Assembly: GCA_910579395.1 (NCBI GenBank)
Contig: CAJTUC010000015.1
Location: 1-64,000, forward strand
From: an uncultured Lachnospiraceae bacterium
GTDB taxonomy: Bacteria; Bacillota; Clostridia; Lachnospirales; Lachnospiraceae
Direction: 5' to 3'
DNA length: 64,000 bases
This document shows, piece after piece, positions 50,363 to 59,853 of the stretch. Position numbers and translations under genes: made by a program. Below the pieces are notes generated by a model. That model saw nothing but the letters and a program-made list of their open reading frames with translations, had not been told where the DNA came from and ran no database searches. How positions within the stretch are numbered: the stretch's first letter is position 1; each line of letters begins with the position of its first letter.

Positions 50363-51142
50363 ATGTTTCGCATGGTCAAAACTGAAATCTGGAAATTGAA
50401 ACGTTATCATATGATATGGGCAGGAATCCTTTTAATGCTGCTTTCCGTCTTATTGACAATCTTTTCTACTACGGCAATAGATGGGACAGTTTGGACTTTT
50501 CCGTTTTTTGCGGAACAAGTGATCAAAAACAATGTTACCACGATTTTTCCCATGTGCATTGCTTTAATTGCCGGATACATCATAACAAGGGAAGAAAAAG
50601 ATGATACACTGAAAAGCCTTATGACTGTCCCTGTTTCCTACTGCGATTTATTATGGGGAAAATTACTTGTCTGTGCACTGCTGTCTCTGTTTTTAGGATT
50701 TGTAAGCGCTGTATTTACCGTAATCGCAAATTTGTTGATGGGATTTCCGGAGTTTTCCATAACCGCAATATTACAGACATTTATTCAGATCATTTTGAAC
50801 TGTCTGTTCCTGTACATTGCAGTAATGCCGATTATTGCAATTACCGCCCGCATATCAAACGGACATATGATCGGTACGGTCATTGCTTTTGTCTATGGCT
50901 ATTGCGGTATGTTTGCAACAGGAAATGCGACAACGGCAGATATCTATCCTGTCACGGCAAGTTTGGGCCTGATCAATTACCGCAGCTATGATGAGGCCGT
51001 ACACTGGAATATTCCAATCTGCTTTTTCAGTATACTTGCCGCCTTTCTGATTTCCGCTGTCTTTGTATTTACCGCTGCAGAAGGCGCACCAGCCAAAGTC
51101 CCCAAAAAGCAGAAAAAAGCCATTACAAAAAAGGGCTGGTAA
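50363..51142 (+). CDS. ABC permease, lantibiotic-immunity type (LanG-like)
   Basis: 259 residues, six membrane helices, homologous in plan to the preceding permease: basic start MFRMVKTEIWKLKRYH, then hydrophobic AGILLMLLSVLLTIFSTTAI and TREEKDDTLKSLMTVPVSYCDLLWGKLL, which matches the corresponding segment of the first permease (ERDNDTFKNLRTIPVTSTQ). It starts one base after the stop of the first permease, behind GAGGGGGG. Ends in a basic tail KVPKKQKKAITKKGW. Confidence 0.87.
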   Translation: MFRMVKTEIWKLKRYHMIWAGILLMLLSVLLTIFSTTAIDGTVWTFPFFAEQVIKNNVTTIFPMCIALIAGYIITREEKDDTLKSLMTVPVSYCDLLWGKLLVCALLSLFLGFVSAVFTVIANLLMGFPEFSITAILQTFIQIILNCLFLYIAVMPIIAITARISNGHMIGTVIAFVYGYCGMFATGNATTADIYPVTASLGLINYRSYDEAVHWNIPICFFSILAAFLISAVFVFTAAEGAPAKVPKKQKKAITKKGW

Positions 51143-51200
51143 ATGGGAGATATAGACTTGCGTGCACAAATTCGCACGCTGAGAAAGGAGTATGATTATA

Positions 51201-51584
51201 ATGATGAGAAAAATGGTCGTTGGGATTACGGTAATTGCAGTAATTGCTGCAGGTTTTATCTGTTTATGTATGTGGCTCATTTCGGGAGCCGGCAGCACCT
51301 ATTATTATGCTCAAATTGACAACCGTAAAATAGAACGGACTTCTTCACGAGGGGGTGTCATTGATCTGCACGGCGGGATGGATTATTCCTATACGCTTCC
51401 TGCCTGCGATGAAGATGGCGCTAAAAGAGATATTACATTTGGAACATCAAGAGAACTAAAAGAAGGCGCATTTATCCGCTTAACAGTAATGCCTGTTCGT
51501 GGTGTTCTTGAATGGAGTGAGGTACCATATGATGAGCTTCCCTCCGCGGTACAGAGCAATTTTGCAGTTCCGGCAAATGAATGA
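51201..51584 (+). CDS. YxeA-family secreted/anchored protein
   Basis: 127 residues. N-terminal signal or anchor helix (MVVGITVIAVIAAGFICLCMWL), then a small beta domain (STYYYAQIDNRKIE; YSYTLPACDEDGAKRDITFGTSRELKEGAFIRLTV) typical of YxeA/DUF1093 proteins, which are often encoded with peptide-resistance transporters. Start ATG 51201 has AAAGGAG 10 bases upstream; ATG 51192 is too close to it. Last gene of the immunity operon. Confidence 0.82.
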   Translation: MMRKMVVGITVIAVIAAGFICLCMWLISGAGSTYYYAQIDNRKIERTSSRGGVIDLHGGMDYSYTLPACDEDGAKRDITFGTSRELKEGAFIRLTVMPVRGVLEWSEVPYDELPSAVQSNFAVPANE

Positions 51585-51616
51585 TCTTTATATAAGCGGA
51601 TAACATCATAGAATTT

Positions 51617-51666
51617 ACAGGCGTATTCCGGCGGTAAGTTCATACTTTTTGCCAGAATGCGCCTGT
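51617..51666 (+). terminator. Hairpin after the immunity operon
   Basis: ACAGGCGTATTCCGG and CCAGAATGCGCCTGT pair with two mismatches over a 20-base loop, 33 bp after the yxeA-like stop. There is no strong T-run, so termination here is only likely. Confidence 0.4.
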
Positions 51667-51705
51667 TCTCTACTTAAATCATTTCCTGTGAGTTTTAGGC
51701 AATTA

Positions 51706-51778
51706 CGAGTTAGAGTCGCCTGATACCAACTCGCGGTTAAAAGTTTCAAGTCTTCAGGCTTTCCGCCTGATCTGACTT
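51706..51778. repeat. Two hairpins between convergent genes
   Basis: CGAGTT/AACTCG (51706-51733) and an imperfect AAGTCTTCAGGC/GCCTGATCTGACTT (51748-51778) lie between the convergent immunity operon and the orphan ATPase gene. They may act in termination of the ATPase transcript, but no T-run follows. Confidence 0.35.
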
Positions 51779-51804
51779 CTGCAGGCCTCATCCGTCAGCT
51801 CCCT

Positions 51805-52479
51805 TCAAAACCGTTCCGTCAGTTCCTTCCCCCGCAGCGTCCTGTCAACCTCTGCCAGCTTTCCATCTTTCATAACATACAGACTGCCGCATAGCGACAA
51901 CTCGCTTTCTTCATGCGTCGTAATAACGACAGTCCCCTTTCTCTCCAGATAAATCTGCAGATAACGCCTGATGTCTTCTTTACAGACTAAATCGAGAGCC
52001 GCACTCGGCTCGTCCAGAATCAGGACGGGCGGCATCCCGGATAAGGCTATGCCAATGCTGACTCTTTTTTTCATTCCGCCGGAAAGCTTTGATACCGGTA
52101 CCTTCAAAAACGACGGGATTCCTAGTATCTGCAGAAAACCCTCTTCCAGCTCCTTTGCAAGCTCCGCTTTATCGGGATACCAGAGCCTTAAATTATCATA
52201 AACGCTAAGCTCCGGCATCAACGGATTTTCCTGCGGTACATAACCCGTCATCTTCTGGAAAACGACGCGGTTTTCAAGCGCATTTTTTCCAGAATAATAA
52301 AGTCTCCCGGACAGTGGTTTCAACACGCCGGCCATAACGGAAAGCAAGGTGGATTTCCCGCATCCGTTCGGGCCGACAATGCCGATACATTCCCCCCGTT
52401 CGGCATTGAGCGAAATGCCCTGCAGCACTTTCTTTTTTCCGTATGCACTTGTGAGATTTTCTATTTCGATCATTTTCAT
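51805..52479 (-). CDS. Orphan ABC transporter ATP-binding protein
   Basis: 224 residues, complete ATPase: Walker A GPNGCGKST, Q-loop GYVPQENPLM, signature LSGGMKKRV, Walker B VLILDEP, switch His in VITTHEE. It resembles CcmA/NatA-type exporter ATPases. No permease is adjacent; two permeases without ATPase are at 35287-37705, so the three may once have formed one transporter. Its ATG overlaps the stop of the Rpn remnant (ATGA), and AGGA is 8 bases upstream inside that remnant. Confidence 0.85.
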   Translation of the reverse strand: MKMIEIENLTSAYGKKKVLQGISLNAERGECIGIVGPNGCGKSTLLSVMAGVLKPLSGRLYYSGKNALENRVVFQKMTGYVPQENPLMPELSVYDNLRLWYPDKAELAKELEEGFLQILGIPSFLKVPVSKLSGGMKKRVSIGIALSGMPPVLILDEPSAALDLVCKEDIRRYLQIYLERKGTVVITTHEESELSLCGSLYVMKDGKLAEVDRTLRGKELTERF

Positions 52480-52645
52480 ACATTCATTCCTGCTTCGAAT
52501 TCCGCAAGACTCGCTGCTTTCGCAGCGCACTTATGCCATCTGCTGAGCTGTTCCGGATTCGTTTCCCGGCTGATGAGCTCGATGAGCCTTTCCGAGACTT
52601 TTCCCAAATCCCTGAGCAGTTCCAGTATATCTTCTATTTACCTTC
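52476..52645 (-). pseudogene. C-terminal remnant of a second Rpn-type gene
   Basis: The minus-strand frame IEDILELLRDLGKVSERLIE...NPEQLSRWHKCAAKAASLAEFEAGM parallels the C-terminus of the gene at 18632-19501 (IIELLSDLGQIPQRIID, DPEQLGRWLKCAARAAN, EFEKGM). The nuclease core is missing: the sequence passes directly from the leader F2 to codon position about 240. It is an internal deletion, with the promoter, the leader and the last 50 codons left. Confidence 0.8.
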
Positions 52646-52779
52646 AATCCTGCCAAACAAATGTGAATCTCTGGCAGAACTGCCGGAATATGCGCTATAT
52701 GATTGAAATCATGCGCCTATCTAAGAATCAAGATTTGTTTTTGTATCGGTATTGTATCATAGAAGACTTTTATTTGCAA
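52646..52779 (-). promoter_or_regulatory. Promoter and structured leader F2 of the deleted Rpn copy
   Basis: -35 TTGCAA (52779-52774), 17-bp spacer, -10 TACAAT (52756-52751). The leader (to 52646) is nearly identical to F1, including the GGCAG/CTGCC hairpin and the end GGCAGGATT. The first hairpin reads GCGCATGATT/AATCATATAGCGC here, changed on both arms relative to F1. The interval 52780-52833 shows nothing else. Confidence 0.7.
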
Positions 52780-52833
52780 TAGGTTTTTCGGGAAATTTTA
52801 AACGTTTTTCCGATACATTTTTCAATATATCGA

Positions 52834-53509
52834 TTAATCGACCGGTATCGACGGATTTTCTATAAGAATCCTTCTAAGCCATTCATCAAACAATGCAAAA
52901 TTTTTGTCGTCCTTCGAAATTTTAGCTATTTTTTTATTCCCTCGAAACAACATAATAAAGTGTTCTTTTTCTACTACTTTAGTAATTTCCTCTACGAAAT
53001 ATGTTTTTACTCTGCCTATAGAATTCCTGATAGAGATCATCCCTACTGTCTCCCTTATCGAAGAAGTCCGCTTTTCCCGCAAAGGTTTCTAATAATTGAT
53101 AAAAACCACTCATACTGTCTCCCACATCAAAGAGCTTCTTTTCATTATGAAAAAAATCAGTTGTGTTTTACCTCCGATATGTCCCATTAAGCGATTTTCT
53201 ACATATCTTACATTTGTAATTTCACAAAAATTAATATATTTCGAAAGCAGAGAGGGTCTGTAAATCGTCAGCGCATCCGCTTCTACTTTAATTTCCCAGA
53301 ATAAAGAAATAAAAACAAAATATTCGTAAAAAAAGTAACACACAAAAAAAATGCCATTATCACCGCATCTGCATCCAATATTTGTCTCTTTCTAACAACC
53401 GTCTGGCAGTTCGTTTTTTATTCCATATGACAGAAACCAGAACTGGTAAAAAAACGACTGCCGTAATGGCAAAACACATGTATATCTTCATTTTAAAATC
53501 TATCATCAT
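52834..53509 (-). pseudogene. Broken gene for a small membrane protein with PH-like domain
   Basis: A first frame from 53509 gives a membrane helix (MCFAITAVVFLPVLVSVIW) and a basic loop, then stops near 53370. A second frame (53343-53110) continues with another hydrophobic stretch and FWEIKVEADALTIYRPSLLSKYINFCEITNVRYVE. A third (53082-52834) gives IGRVKTYFVEEITKVVEKE and IAKISKDDKNFALFDEWL. Together they resemble a two-helix protein with a bacterial PH-like domain (DUF6560 type). At least one frameshift and a partial duplication around 53050-53140 break it. Confidence 0.55.
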
Positions 53510-53568
53510 CGCTTCATCAGTCTTTTCCTATACAATTGAGCAGGAAGATTTCTTCCCCTACTCGTCGC

Positions 53569-53600
53569 GAAGCCCGCATGCCGCTTTAGCGGCAGACTTC
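53569..53600. repeat. Hairpin before the etfA terminator
   Basis: GAAGCCCGCATGCCGCT pairs with AGCGGCAGACTTC (small bulge). It stands between the PH-like pseudogene and the etfA terminator. No T-run; probably a dispersed repeat. Confidence 0.4.
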
Positions 53601-53620
53601 CTAAGGTGGGCCTGTGCATA

Positions 53621-53653
53621 ATAAAACAGACAGCAGCCTATCGCCGCTGTCTG
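53621..53653 (-). terminator. Intrinsic terminator of the butyrate operon
   Basis: CAGACAGC/GCTGTCTG with inner paired bases, followed on the minus strand by TTTTATT, 22 bp after the etfA stop. Confidence 0.85.
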
Positions 53654-53674
53654 CTCTCTATTAACTTCGAAACA

Positions 53675-54718
53675 TTATTTCGCAGCGATTTCTGCCTTCA
53701 GGCTTTCTGTCAGCTTCGGAACAATCTTGTTCAGGTCGCCTACGATACCATAATCAGCTACATCGAAAATCGGTGCATCCGCATCTTTATTGATCGCAAT
53801 GATGATATCGGACTCTTCCATACCTGCCACATGCTGAATCGCACCGGAAATACCGATTGCAAAGTATACGTTCGGACGAACGGTCTTACCTGTCTGGCCA
53901 ACCTGTAGATCTTTCGGTTTCCAGCCGGAATCAACAACTGCACGAGAGCAGCTTACCGTACCGCCAAGCACTTCCGCCAGATCTTCCAGAATCTTGAAGT
54001 TCTCCGGGCTTCCGACACCACGGCCGCCGGATACGAGAATCTTTGCATCCATGATATCCACGGTATCTGTTACAGCCTTTACGACATCAAGAATCTCCAC
54101 ATATTTATTGTTCGGGGTAAATCCCGGATTATACTCTTCTACAACAGCTTTGGCACCCTTGATCGGCTCAATCTTCTGCATAACACCCGCACGAACGGTT
54201 GCCATCTGCGGACGGTTATCCGGACATGCGATTGTTGCGATCGTATTGCCGCCGAATGCCGGACGTGTCATTAACAACTGATTGTGTTTCTGCTCCTGTC
54301 CCGGAATTGCCTGTAACGGGAAATCGCCGATTTCCAAAACGGTACAGTCAGCAGTAAGACCCGTTGCCACTCTTGCGGAAACTCTGGGGCCTAAATCTCT
54401 ACCGATTGCTGTCGCACCTACCAGTACGATTTCCGGTTTATACTGATTAATAACAGATGCCAGGGCGTGTGCATAGGGCTCTGTTCTGTAAACTTTCAGT
54501 TCTGGGTCATCCACAACGATAACTTTATCTGCACCGTATTCTGCCAGTTTATCTGCCAGGTCTTTGACGCCTGAACCCAAAAGGACTGCCGTTACATCCG
54601 TATTCAAATCTTTTGCAAGGTCCTTGGCTTTACCAAGTAATTCAAATGCGATGCTGCTGATCTCATTGTCTACCTGCTGCGCAAAGACATATACTCCCTT
54701 GTATTCTTCTAAATTCAT
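53675..54718 (-). CDS. etfA: Electron transfer flavoprotein subunit alpha
   Basis: About 347 residues. The C-terminal FAD domain shows LVSGGRGVGSPENFKILEDLAEVLGG, SRAVVDSGWKPKDLQVGQTGKTVRP and YFAIGISGAIQHVAGM, the EtfA signature. With EtfB and butyryl-CoA dehydrogenase it forms the bifurcating complex that couples crotonyl-CoA reduction to ferredoxin reduction by NADH. Last gene of the operon, 14-26 bp after etfB. Starts GTG 54730, GTG 54727 and ATG 54718 are possible; the ATG is chosen by similarity of the N-terminus MNLEEYKGVYVFAQ to the family. Confidence 0.96.
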   Translation of the reverse strand: MNLEEYKGVYVFAQQVDNEISSIAFELLGKAKDLAKDLNTDVTAVLLGSGVKDLADKLAEYGADKVIVVDDPELKVYRTEPYAHALASVINQYKPEIVLVGATAIGRDLGPRVSARVATGLTADCTVLEIGDFPLQAIPGQEQKHNQLLMTRPAFGGNTIATIACPDNRPQMATVRAGVMQKIEPIKGAKAVVEEYNPGFTPNNKYVEILDVVKAVTDTVDIMDAKILVSGGRGVGSPENFKILEDLAEVLGGTVSCSRAVVDSGWKPKDLQVGQTGKTVRPNVYFAIGISGAIQHVAGMEESDIIIAINKDADAPIFDVADYGIVGDLNKIVPKLTESLKAEIAAK

Positions 54719-54744
54719 TGTATTCACCACTCTTCCTTTTTTAA

Positions 54745-55527
54745 TTAAATGACATGTTTTACTTTCAATTTGTCAACAATGTAGCTTACTGATTCATCGG
54801 GATCAAGTACGACCTTTTCACCTGCGCCTTTTCTTACCTTATCGGAAGCTTTGGCAATCTTGGTCGGTGAACCTTTCAGACCGAGATTGGCATCATCAAC
54901 ATCCTTCAAGTCAGCTCTGCCCCATACAGTGATTTCTTTCTGATATGCGTCAAAGATGCCGCCGGGTGTCATATAACGAGGCTCATTTAATTCGGAAAGC
55001 GCTGTGATCAGACAAGGCATTTTTGCTTTTACGACATGATATCTGTCCTCATACTGACGCTCAACGATAACACTGTCACCTTCAACTTTGATATTCTGTG
55101 CATAAGAAATAACAGGAATATCGAGGTGTTCTGAAATCTGAGGGCCAACCTGAGCGGTATCACCATCGATAGCCTGACGGCCTGTGATGATCAGATCATA
55201 TTCCAGATTTCTGAGCGCGCCTGCAATTGTTGTAGAAGTAGCCCATGTATCAGCGCCGCCGAGCACTCTGTCCGTTACAAGAATGCCGTTGTCAGCGCCC
55301 ATTGCCATCGCTTCACGAAGAACTTCTTCTGCTTTCGGAAGACCCATTGTCACAACTGTGACTTCTGCGCCATATTCATCTTTTAATCTCAGTGCTGCTT
55401 CCAGACCTGCTTTGTCATCAGGATTCATGATCGCAAGCATAGCACCTCTGTCTAACGTACCGTCCGGATTGAACTTTACGCCACCCTTTGTATCAGGTAC
55501 CTGTTTAATACAAACAACGATTTTCAT
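54745..55527 (-). CDS. etfB: Electron transfer flavoprotein subunit beta
   Basis: 260 residues. Family landmarks: KIVVCIKQVPDT at the start, NPDDKAGLEAALRLKDEYGAEVTVVTMG, ADTWATSTTIAGAL and GRQAIDGDTAQVGPQISEHL, the EtfB nucleotide-binding segment. Partner of EtfA and Bcd. AAAGGAG precedes the ATG at 55527. Confidence 0.96.
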   Translation of the reverse strand: MKIVVCIKQVPDTKGGVKFNPDGTLDRGAMLAIMNPDDKAGLEAALRLKDEYGAEVTVVTMGLPKAEEVLREAMAMGADNGILVTDRVLGGADTWATSTTIAGALRNLEYDLIITGRQAIDGDTAQVGPQISEHLDIPVISYAQNIKVEGDSVIVERQYEDRYHVVKAKMPCLITALSELNEPRYMTPGGIFDAYQKEITVWGRADLKDVDDANLGLKGSPTKIAKASDKVRKGAGEKVVLDPDESVSYIVDKLKVKHVI

Positions 55528-55594
55528 CGATTTTATCTCCTTTCAAAGCGATAATGCGGAGCATTTTCGCATTTTACCTTATTAAAAAATGTGA

Positions 55595-56761
55595 TTATTT
55601 CAAAAGACTGCCGGAAATGACCATACGCTGAACTTCACTGGTTCCTTCGTAGATTTCCGTAATCTTTGCATCACGCATCATACGCTCTACGTCGTATTCT
55701 CTGATATAACCGTAACCGCCGTGTAACTGAACAGCTTTGGTCGTTACTTCCATAGCAACCTCTGCCGCATACAGTTTTGCCATAGCTGCCTCTACGGAAT
55801 AGGAAATCTTCGGATTCTTTGCATATTCTGCTTTCTTCATAGCCGCCTTGTATACTAACATCTGCGCAGCCTGTACCTTCGTAGCCATATCAGCCAGCTG
55901 GAACTGTGTATTCTGGAAAGCGCCGATCGATCTGCCGAACTGCTTTCTTTCTTTTACATAATTGATGGTCGTCTCTAATGCACCCTCTGCAAGACCGAGC
56001 GCCTGTGCAGCGATACCGATACGTCCGCCGTCCAGTGTGTGCATTGCGATATTGAAACCTTTGCCCTTCTGGCCTAATAAGTTATCCTTAGGGATACGGC
56101 AGTCCGTAAAGATCAATTCGTATGTGGAAGAACCGCAGATACCCATTTTATTTTCTTTTGTTCCGAAAGAAAAGCCGGGTGTTCCTTTTTCTACGATAAA
56201 AGCAGAAATCTCTTTGGTCGTTCTGCCGCGCTTCTCAATCGTTCCGGTAATTGCAAAAATAACGTATACATCCGCTTCCTTACCGTTTGTGATAAAGCAC
56301 TTGGAACCGTTCAATACCCACTCTTCACCGTCGAGTACTGCCTTTGTCTGCTGGCCCTGTGCATCCGTACCTGCGCCTGGCTCTGTCAGACCGAAAGCGC
56401 CTAACTTCTCACCTTTTGCAAGCGGAATCAGATATTTCTGTTTCTGCTCTTCTGTACCATATGTCTGAATCGGGTCACAGCAGAGGGATGTATGTGCTGA
56501 TACGATAACGCCTGTTGTACCACACACCTTGGAAAGTTCCTCGACACACATCGTATAGGTCAAAGGATCGCAGCCCTGTCCGCCGTACTCCTTCGGTACA
56601 GGAATTCCAAGAAAACCTAATTTTGCCATTTTGTCAACTGTCTCTCTGGGGAAACGATGATTTTCATCAATCTCCTGTGCGAGAGGCTTTGCTTCTTTTT
56701 CAGCGAATTCTTTGAAAAGAGTTCTCGCCATTTCATGCTCTTTGCTTAACGTAAAATCCAT
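55595..56761 (-). CDS. bcd: Butyryl-CoA dehydrogenase (short-chain acyl-CoA dehydrogenase)
   Basis: 388-residue flavoenzyme reducing crotonyl-CoA to butyryl-CoA with EtfAB. Flavin-site signatures AFGLTEPGAGTDAQGQ and RKQFGRSIGAFQNTQFQLADM are present, and the catalytic Glu lies in ITEIYEGTSEVQRM (about residue 372). Length and motifs match clostridial Bcd. GGAGG lies 9 bases from the ATG. Confidence 0.96.
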   Translation of the reverse strand: MDFTLSKEHEMARTLFKEFAEKEAKPLAQEIDENHRFPRETVDKMAKLGFLGIPVPKEYGGQGCDPLTYTMCVEELSKVCGTTGVIVSAHTSLCCDPIQTYGTEEQKQKYLIPLAKGEKLGAFGLTEPGAGTDAQGQQTKAVLDGEEWVLNGSKCFITNGKEADVYVIFAITGTIEKRGRTTKEISAFIVEKGTPGFSFGTKENKMGICGSSTYELIFTDCRIPKDNLLGQKGKGFNIAMHTLDGGRIGIAAQALGLAEGALETTINYVKERKQFGRSIGAFQNTQFQLADMATKVQAAQMLVYKAAMKKAEYAKNPKISYSVEAAMAKLYAAEVAMEVTTKAVQLHGGYGYIREYDVERMMRDAKITEIYEGTSEVQRMVISGSLLK

Positions 56762-56797
56762 GATTTATATTCCTCCATAAATATTTTAATGGTCTGT

Positions 56798-57637
56798 CTA
56801 TTTTGAATAGTCGTAAAATCCTTTTCCGGTCTTGCAGCCTAATTTGCCTGCACGTACCATCTTCCTAAGAAGCGGAGCGGGACGATACTTCGGATCGCCT
56901 GTCTCAGAATAAATAACTTCCATGATCGCAAGAACAATATCAAGACCTACATAATCGCCTAACTGCAGCGGACCCATCGGATGATTTGCGCCGAGTCTCA
57001 TAGCCGCATCGATATCTTCTACGCTTGCAACGCCTGCTTCCAGTACGCAGATACCTTCGTTGATCATCGGAATCAGAATTCTGTTAACAACAAAACCTGC
57101 TGCCTCGTTTACTTCAACAGGAGTCTTGCCGATTTCTTCCGCAATCGCTTTTACCTTATTAAATACTTCGTCTGTGGTGTTCTCTCCGCGGATGATCTCA
57201 ACCAGCTTCATAACAGGAGCCGGATTGAAGAAGTGCATACCGATGACCGGTCTGTCAATGCCTGCGCCGATTTCCGTAATGGAAAGAGAGGATGTATTGG
57301 TCGCGAAGATACAGTCTGCTTTGCAGATATCCTGTAATTCTTTAAATGTCTGTTTTTTAATATCCATCACTTCAAGAGCTGCCTCAACGATCAGATCACA
57401 ATCTGTACAGATTGTCTTAACGCCTGTTGTGATCTTTGCCAGAACCTTGTCAGCATCTTCCTGTGACATTTTGCCCTTTGCAATACGTTTCTCAAAACCT
57501 TTGGCAATCTTGTTCTTGCCGTTTGCAGCAAATTCTTCATTGATATCACATAAACAAACTTCATACCCTTCTGTCTGGGCAAAAGCCTGCGCGATACCAG
57601 AACCCATTGTGCCTGCGCCGATAATACCTACTTTCAT
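56798..57637 (-). CDS. hbd: 3-hydroxybutyryl-CoA dehydrogenase
   Basis: 279 residues. NAD(P)-binding [15 protein letters not shown] at the N-terminus, catalytic His in [16 protein letters not shown] and [12 protein letters not shown] in the helical domain. Reduces acetoacetyl-CoA to 3-hydroxybutyryl-CoA. A perfect AGGAGG precedes the ATG, and the gene lies 28 bp after crt. Confidence 0.96.
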   Translation of the reverse strand: MKVGIIGAGTMGSGIAQAFAQTEGYEVCLCDINEEFAANGKNKIAKGFEKRIAKGKMSQEDADKVLAKITTGVKTICTDCDLIVEAALEVMDIKKQTFKELQDICKADCIFATNTSSLSITEIGAGIDRPVIGMHFFNPAPVMKLVEIIRGENTTDEVFNKVKAIAEEIGKTPVEVNEAAGFVVNRILIPMINEGICVLEAGVASVEDIDAAMRLGANHPMGPLQLGDYVGLDIVLAIMEVIYSETGDPKYRPAPLLRKMVRAGKLGCKTGKGFYDYSK

Positions 57638-57665
57638 GGAAAAAACCTCCTATAATTTAATATTT

Positions 57666-58451
57666 TTATTTGTTTTTAAACGGCTCTTTTACCTTTTCTT
57701 TGTTCTTATCCAGGAAAAATGCCATACCATATTTCTGATCTTCTGTTTCGAAACAGTCGCCGAACAGTTTCTCCTCGATAACGATTGCATCGTCCATGCC
57801 CGCTTCCAGACCGTCATTGATTGCTTTCTTGCAGTTGCGCACAGCAATCGGTGCATTCTTTGCGATGCCTGCTGCCATTTTCTCTGCAGCCGCCATCAGT
57901 TCTTCCTGCGGATATACAGCATTTACAAGGCCAATCCGCAAAGCTTCGTCAGCCTTGATATTTCTTGCCGTGTAGATCATCTGTTTTGCCATACCCGGGC
58001 CGACCAGTCTTGCAAGTCTCTGTGTACCGCCAAAACCGGGTGTAATTCCGAGGCCGACTTCCGGCTGTCCGAATACCGCGTTGTCGGAACAGATTCTGAT
58101 ATCGCAGCTCATGGAAATCTCACAGCCGCCGCCGAGCGCAAAGCCGTTTACTGCCGCAATGACAGGGATTGGGAAAACTTCCAGTTTACGGAAAACATCA
58201 TTTCCCTTTTTACCGAATGCTTCTCCTTCTGCTTTCGTCAGCGTGCTCATCTCTCCGATATCTGCACCCGCTACGAAGGATTTCTGCCCTGCACCTGTTA
58301 AAATAAGGCATCTCACGTTATCCAGATCGACTGCGTCAAGTGTCTTGTCCAGTTCTTCCAGAACTGCAGAATTCAAAGCATTCAATGCTTTTTCACGGCT
58401 GATGGTAATAATACCGACCTGGCCCTTTACTTCATATAATACAAACTCCAT
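57666..58451 (-). CDS. crt: 3-hydroxybutyryl-CoA dehydratase (crotonase)
   Basis: 261 residues of the enoyl-CoA hydratase family. Oxyanion-hole segments FVAGADIGEM and GGGCEISMSCDIRI, with the two catalytic Glu in CEISM and FGQPEVGLG. Dehydrates 3-hydroxybutyryl-CoA to crotonyl-CoA. Start ATG 58451 (MEFVLYEVKGQ) follows AAAGGAG at 12 bases; the frame to 58493 is a non-family extension. Confidence 0.95.
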   Translation of the reverse strand: MEFVLYEVKGQVGIITISREKALNALNSAVLEELDKTLDAVDLDNVRCLILTGAGQKSFVAGADIGEMSTLTKAEGEAFGKKGNDVFRKLEVFPIPVIAAVNGFALGGGCEISMSCDIRICSDNAVFGQPEVGLGITPGFGGTQRLARLVGPGMAKQMIYTARNIKADEALRIGLVNAVYPQEELMAAAEKMAAGIAKNAPIAVRNCKKAINDGLEAGMDDAIVIEEKLFGDCFETEDQKYGMAFFLDKNKEKVKEPFKNK

Positions 58452-58552
58452 TCTATAACCATGCTCCTTTCTCAGTCTGCGAGTCTGGGACATCAGACCC
58501 AGACCCGCGGTTGAAAATCTCTAATTTTCAACTTTGTTTCCTCACCTTAGAT

Positions 58553-59737
58553 TTAATCTCTCTCTACGATTGTTGCACAACCCATGCCACCGCCGATGCA
58601 CAGTGTCGCAAGACCTTTCTTTGCATCGCGTTTCTCCATCTCATGAAGCAGCGTTACGAGAATACGGCAGCCGGAAGCTCCTACCGGATGTCCGAGAGCG
58701 ATTGCTCCGCCGTTTACGTTCAATACGTCGTTGCTGAATCCCAAATCTTTCTGTACTGCAAGAGACTGTGCCGCAAATGCTTCGTTTGCTTCAATCAGAT
58801 CAAAATCATCAATCTTCATGCCGGCTTTAGCCATTGCCTTCTGGGTAGCCGGTACAGGACCTACGCCCATGATAGAAGGATCTACACCACCGAGTGCGCC
58901 TGCTACAAAAGTAGCCATCGGCTTAACGCCCAGTTCTTTTGCTTTTTCTTCGCTCATAACAACGATCGCTGCCGCGCCGTCATTAATGCCTGAAGAGTTT
59001 GCTGCCGTAACAAGGCCGCCTTCCGGTTTGAAAGCAGGGCGCAGTTTGGAAATGCTCTCCGCCGTAACGCCAGCACGAGGGCCTTCATCCGTATCGACAA
59101 CGATTGTCTCTTTTTTCTTCTTTACTTCGACCGGAACGATTTCATCTTTGAATTTTCCTTCTGCTCTTGCTTTTTCACATTTCTGCTGTGACCATGCAGC
59201 GAACTCATCGAGCTGCTCTCTTGTAAGGCCGTATTTCTCAGCAACATTCTCTGCTGTAATGCCCATATGATAGTTATTGAAAACATCCCACAATGCGTCG
59301 TTTACCATGGTATCGACCAGTGTCGCATTGTTCATTCTGTAACCGTAACGGCCCTGCATTGCTGCATAAGGAGCCATTGACATATTTTCCATACCGCCCG
59401 CAACAACAATATCGGCATCTCCTGCGATGATCATCTGTGCCGCCATATTAACGCAGTTCAGACCGGAACCACATACGACATTGACGGTAACAGCAGGTGT
59501 TGTAACCGGTAAGCCGGCTTTAATAGATGCCTGACGCGCTACGTTCTGTCCAAGTCCCGCCTGGATAACGCATCCCATATACACATGGTCTACGGCATCT
59601 GCCGGAACGCCTGCTCTGTTTAATGCCTCCTTAATAACGATAGATCCGAGAACCGGTGCGGGAGTTGTGCTCAGTGCTCCGCCCATTGTACCGATTGCAG
59701 TACGACATGCGCCTGCCAAAACAACTTTTTTTGCCAT
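58553..59737 (-). CDS. thlA: Acetyl-CoA acetyltransferase (thiolase)
   Basis: 394 residues. Acyl-enzyme Cys in [10 protein letters not shown] (C89), His in GHPVGASG and second Cys in CIGGGMGC. Condenses two acetyl-CoA to acetoacetyl-CoA, the first step to butyrate. First gene of the operon, behind GGAGG and a consensus promoter at 59825-59853. Confidence 0.96.
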   Translation of the reverse strand: MAKKVVLAGACRTAIGTMGGALSTTPAPVLGSIVIKEALNRAGVPADAVDHVYMGCVIQAGLGQNVARQASIKAGLPVTTPAVTVNVVCGSGLNCVNMAAQMIIAGDADIVVAGGMENMSMAPYAAMQGRYGYRMNNATLVDTMVNDALWDVFNNYHMGITAENVAEKYGLTREQLDEFAAWSQQKCEKARAEGKFKDEIVPVEVKKKKETIVVDTDEGPRAGVTAESISKLRPAFKPEGGLVTAANSSGINDGAAAIVVMSEEKAKELGVKPMATFVAGALGGVDPSIMGVGPVPATQKAMAKAGMKIDDFDLIEANEAFAAQSLAVQKDLGFSNDVLNVNGGAIALGHPVGASGCRILVTLLHEMEKRDAKKGLATLCIGGGMGCATIVERD

Positions 59738-59824
59738 TTTTTCTTTCCTCCGTTTACTCTCTAAATGCCTTTGTTTCGGGCTTCTGGGATGATTGTTATT
59801 TTTTTATCATTTCCCACTGCCACT

Positions 59825-59853
59825 ATTGTATCATAGGGGTTCTGTTTTTGCAA
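59825..59853 (-). promoter_or_regulatory. Promoter of the butyrate operon
   Basis: -35 TTGCAA (59853-59848), 17-bp spacer ending TATGA, -10 TACAAT (59830-59825), about 90 bp before the thiolase start. The TGA before the -10 adds an extended -10 element. The remaining 59854-60068 shows nothing coding that I can support. Confidence 0.75.

Noticed and set aside
57060..58301. 413-codon open frame antisense to hbd and crt
   Set aside because: It crosses the junction of two highly conserved genes on the opposite strand and shows no recognisable domain or ribosome site.
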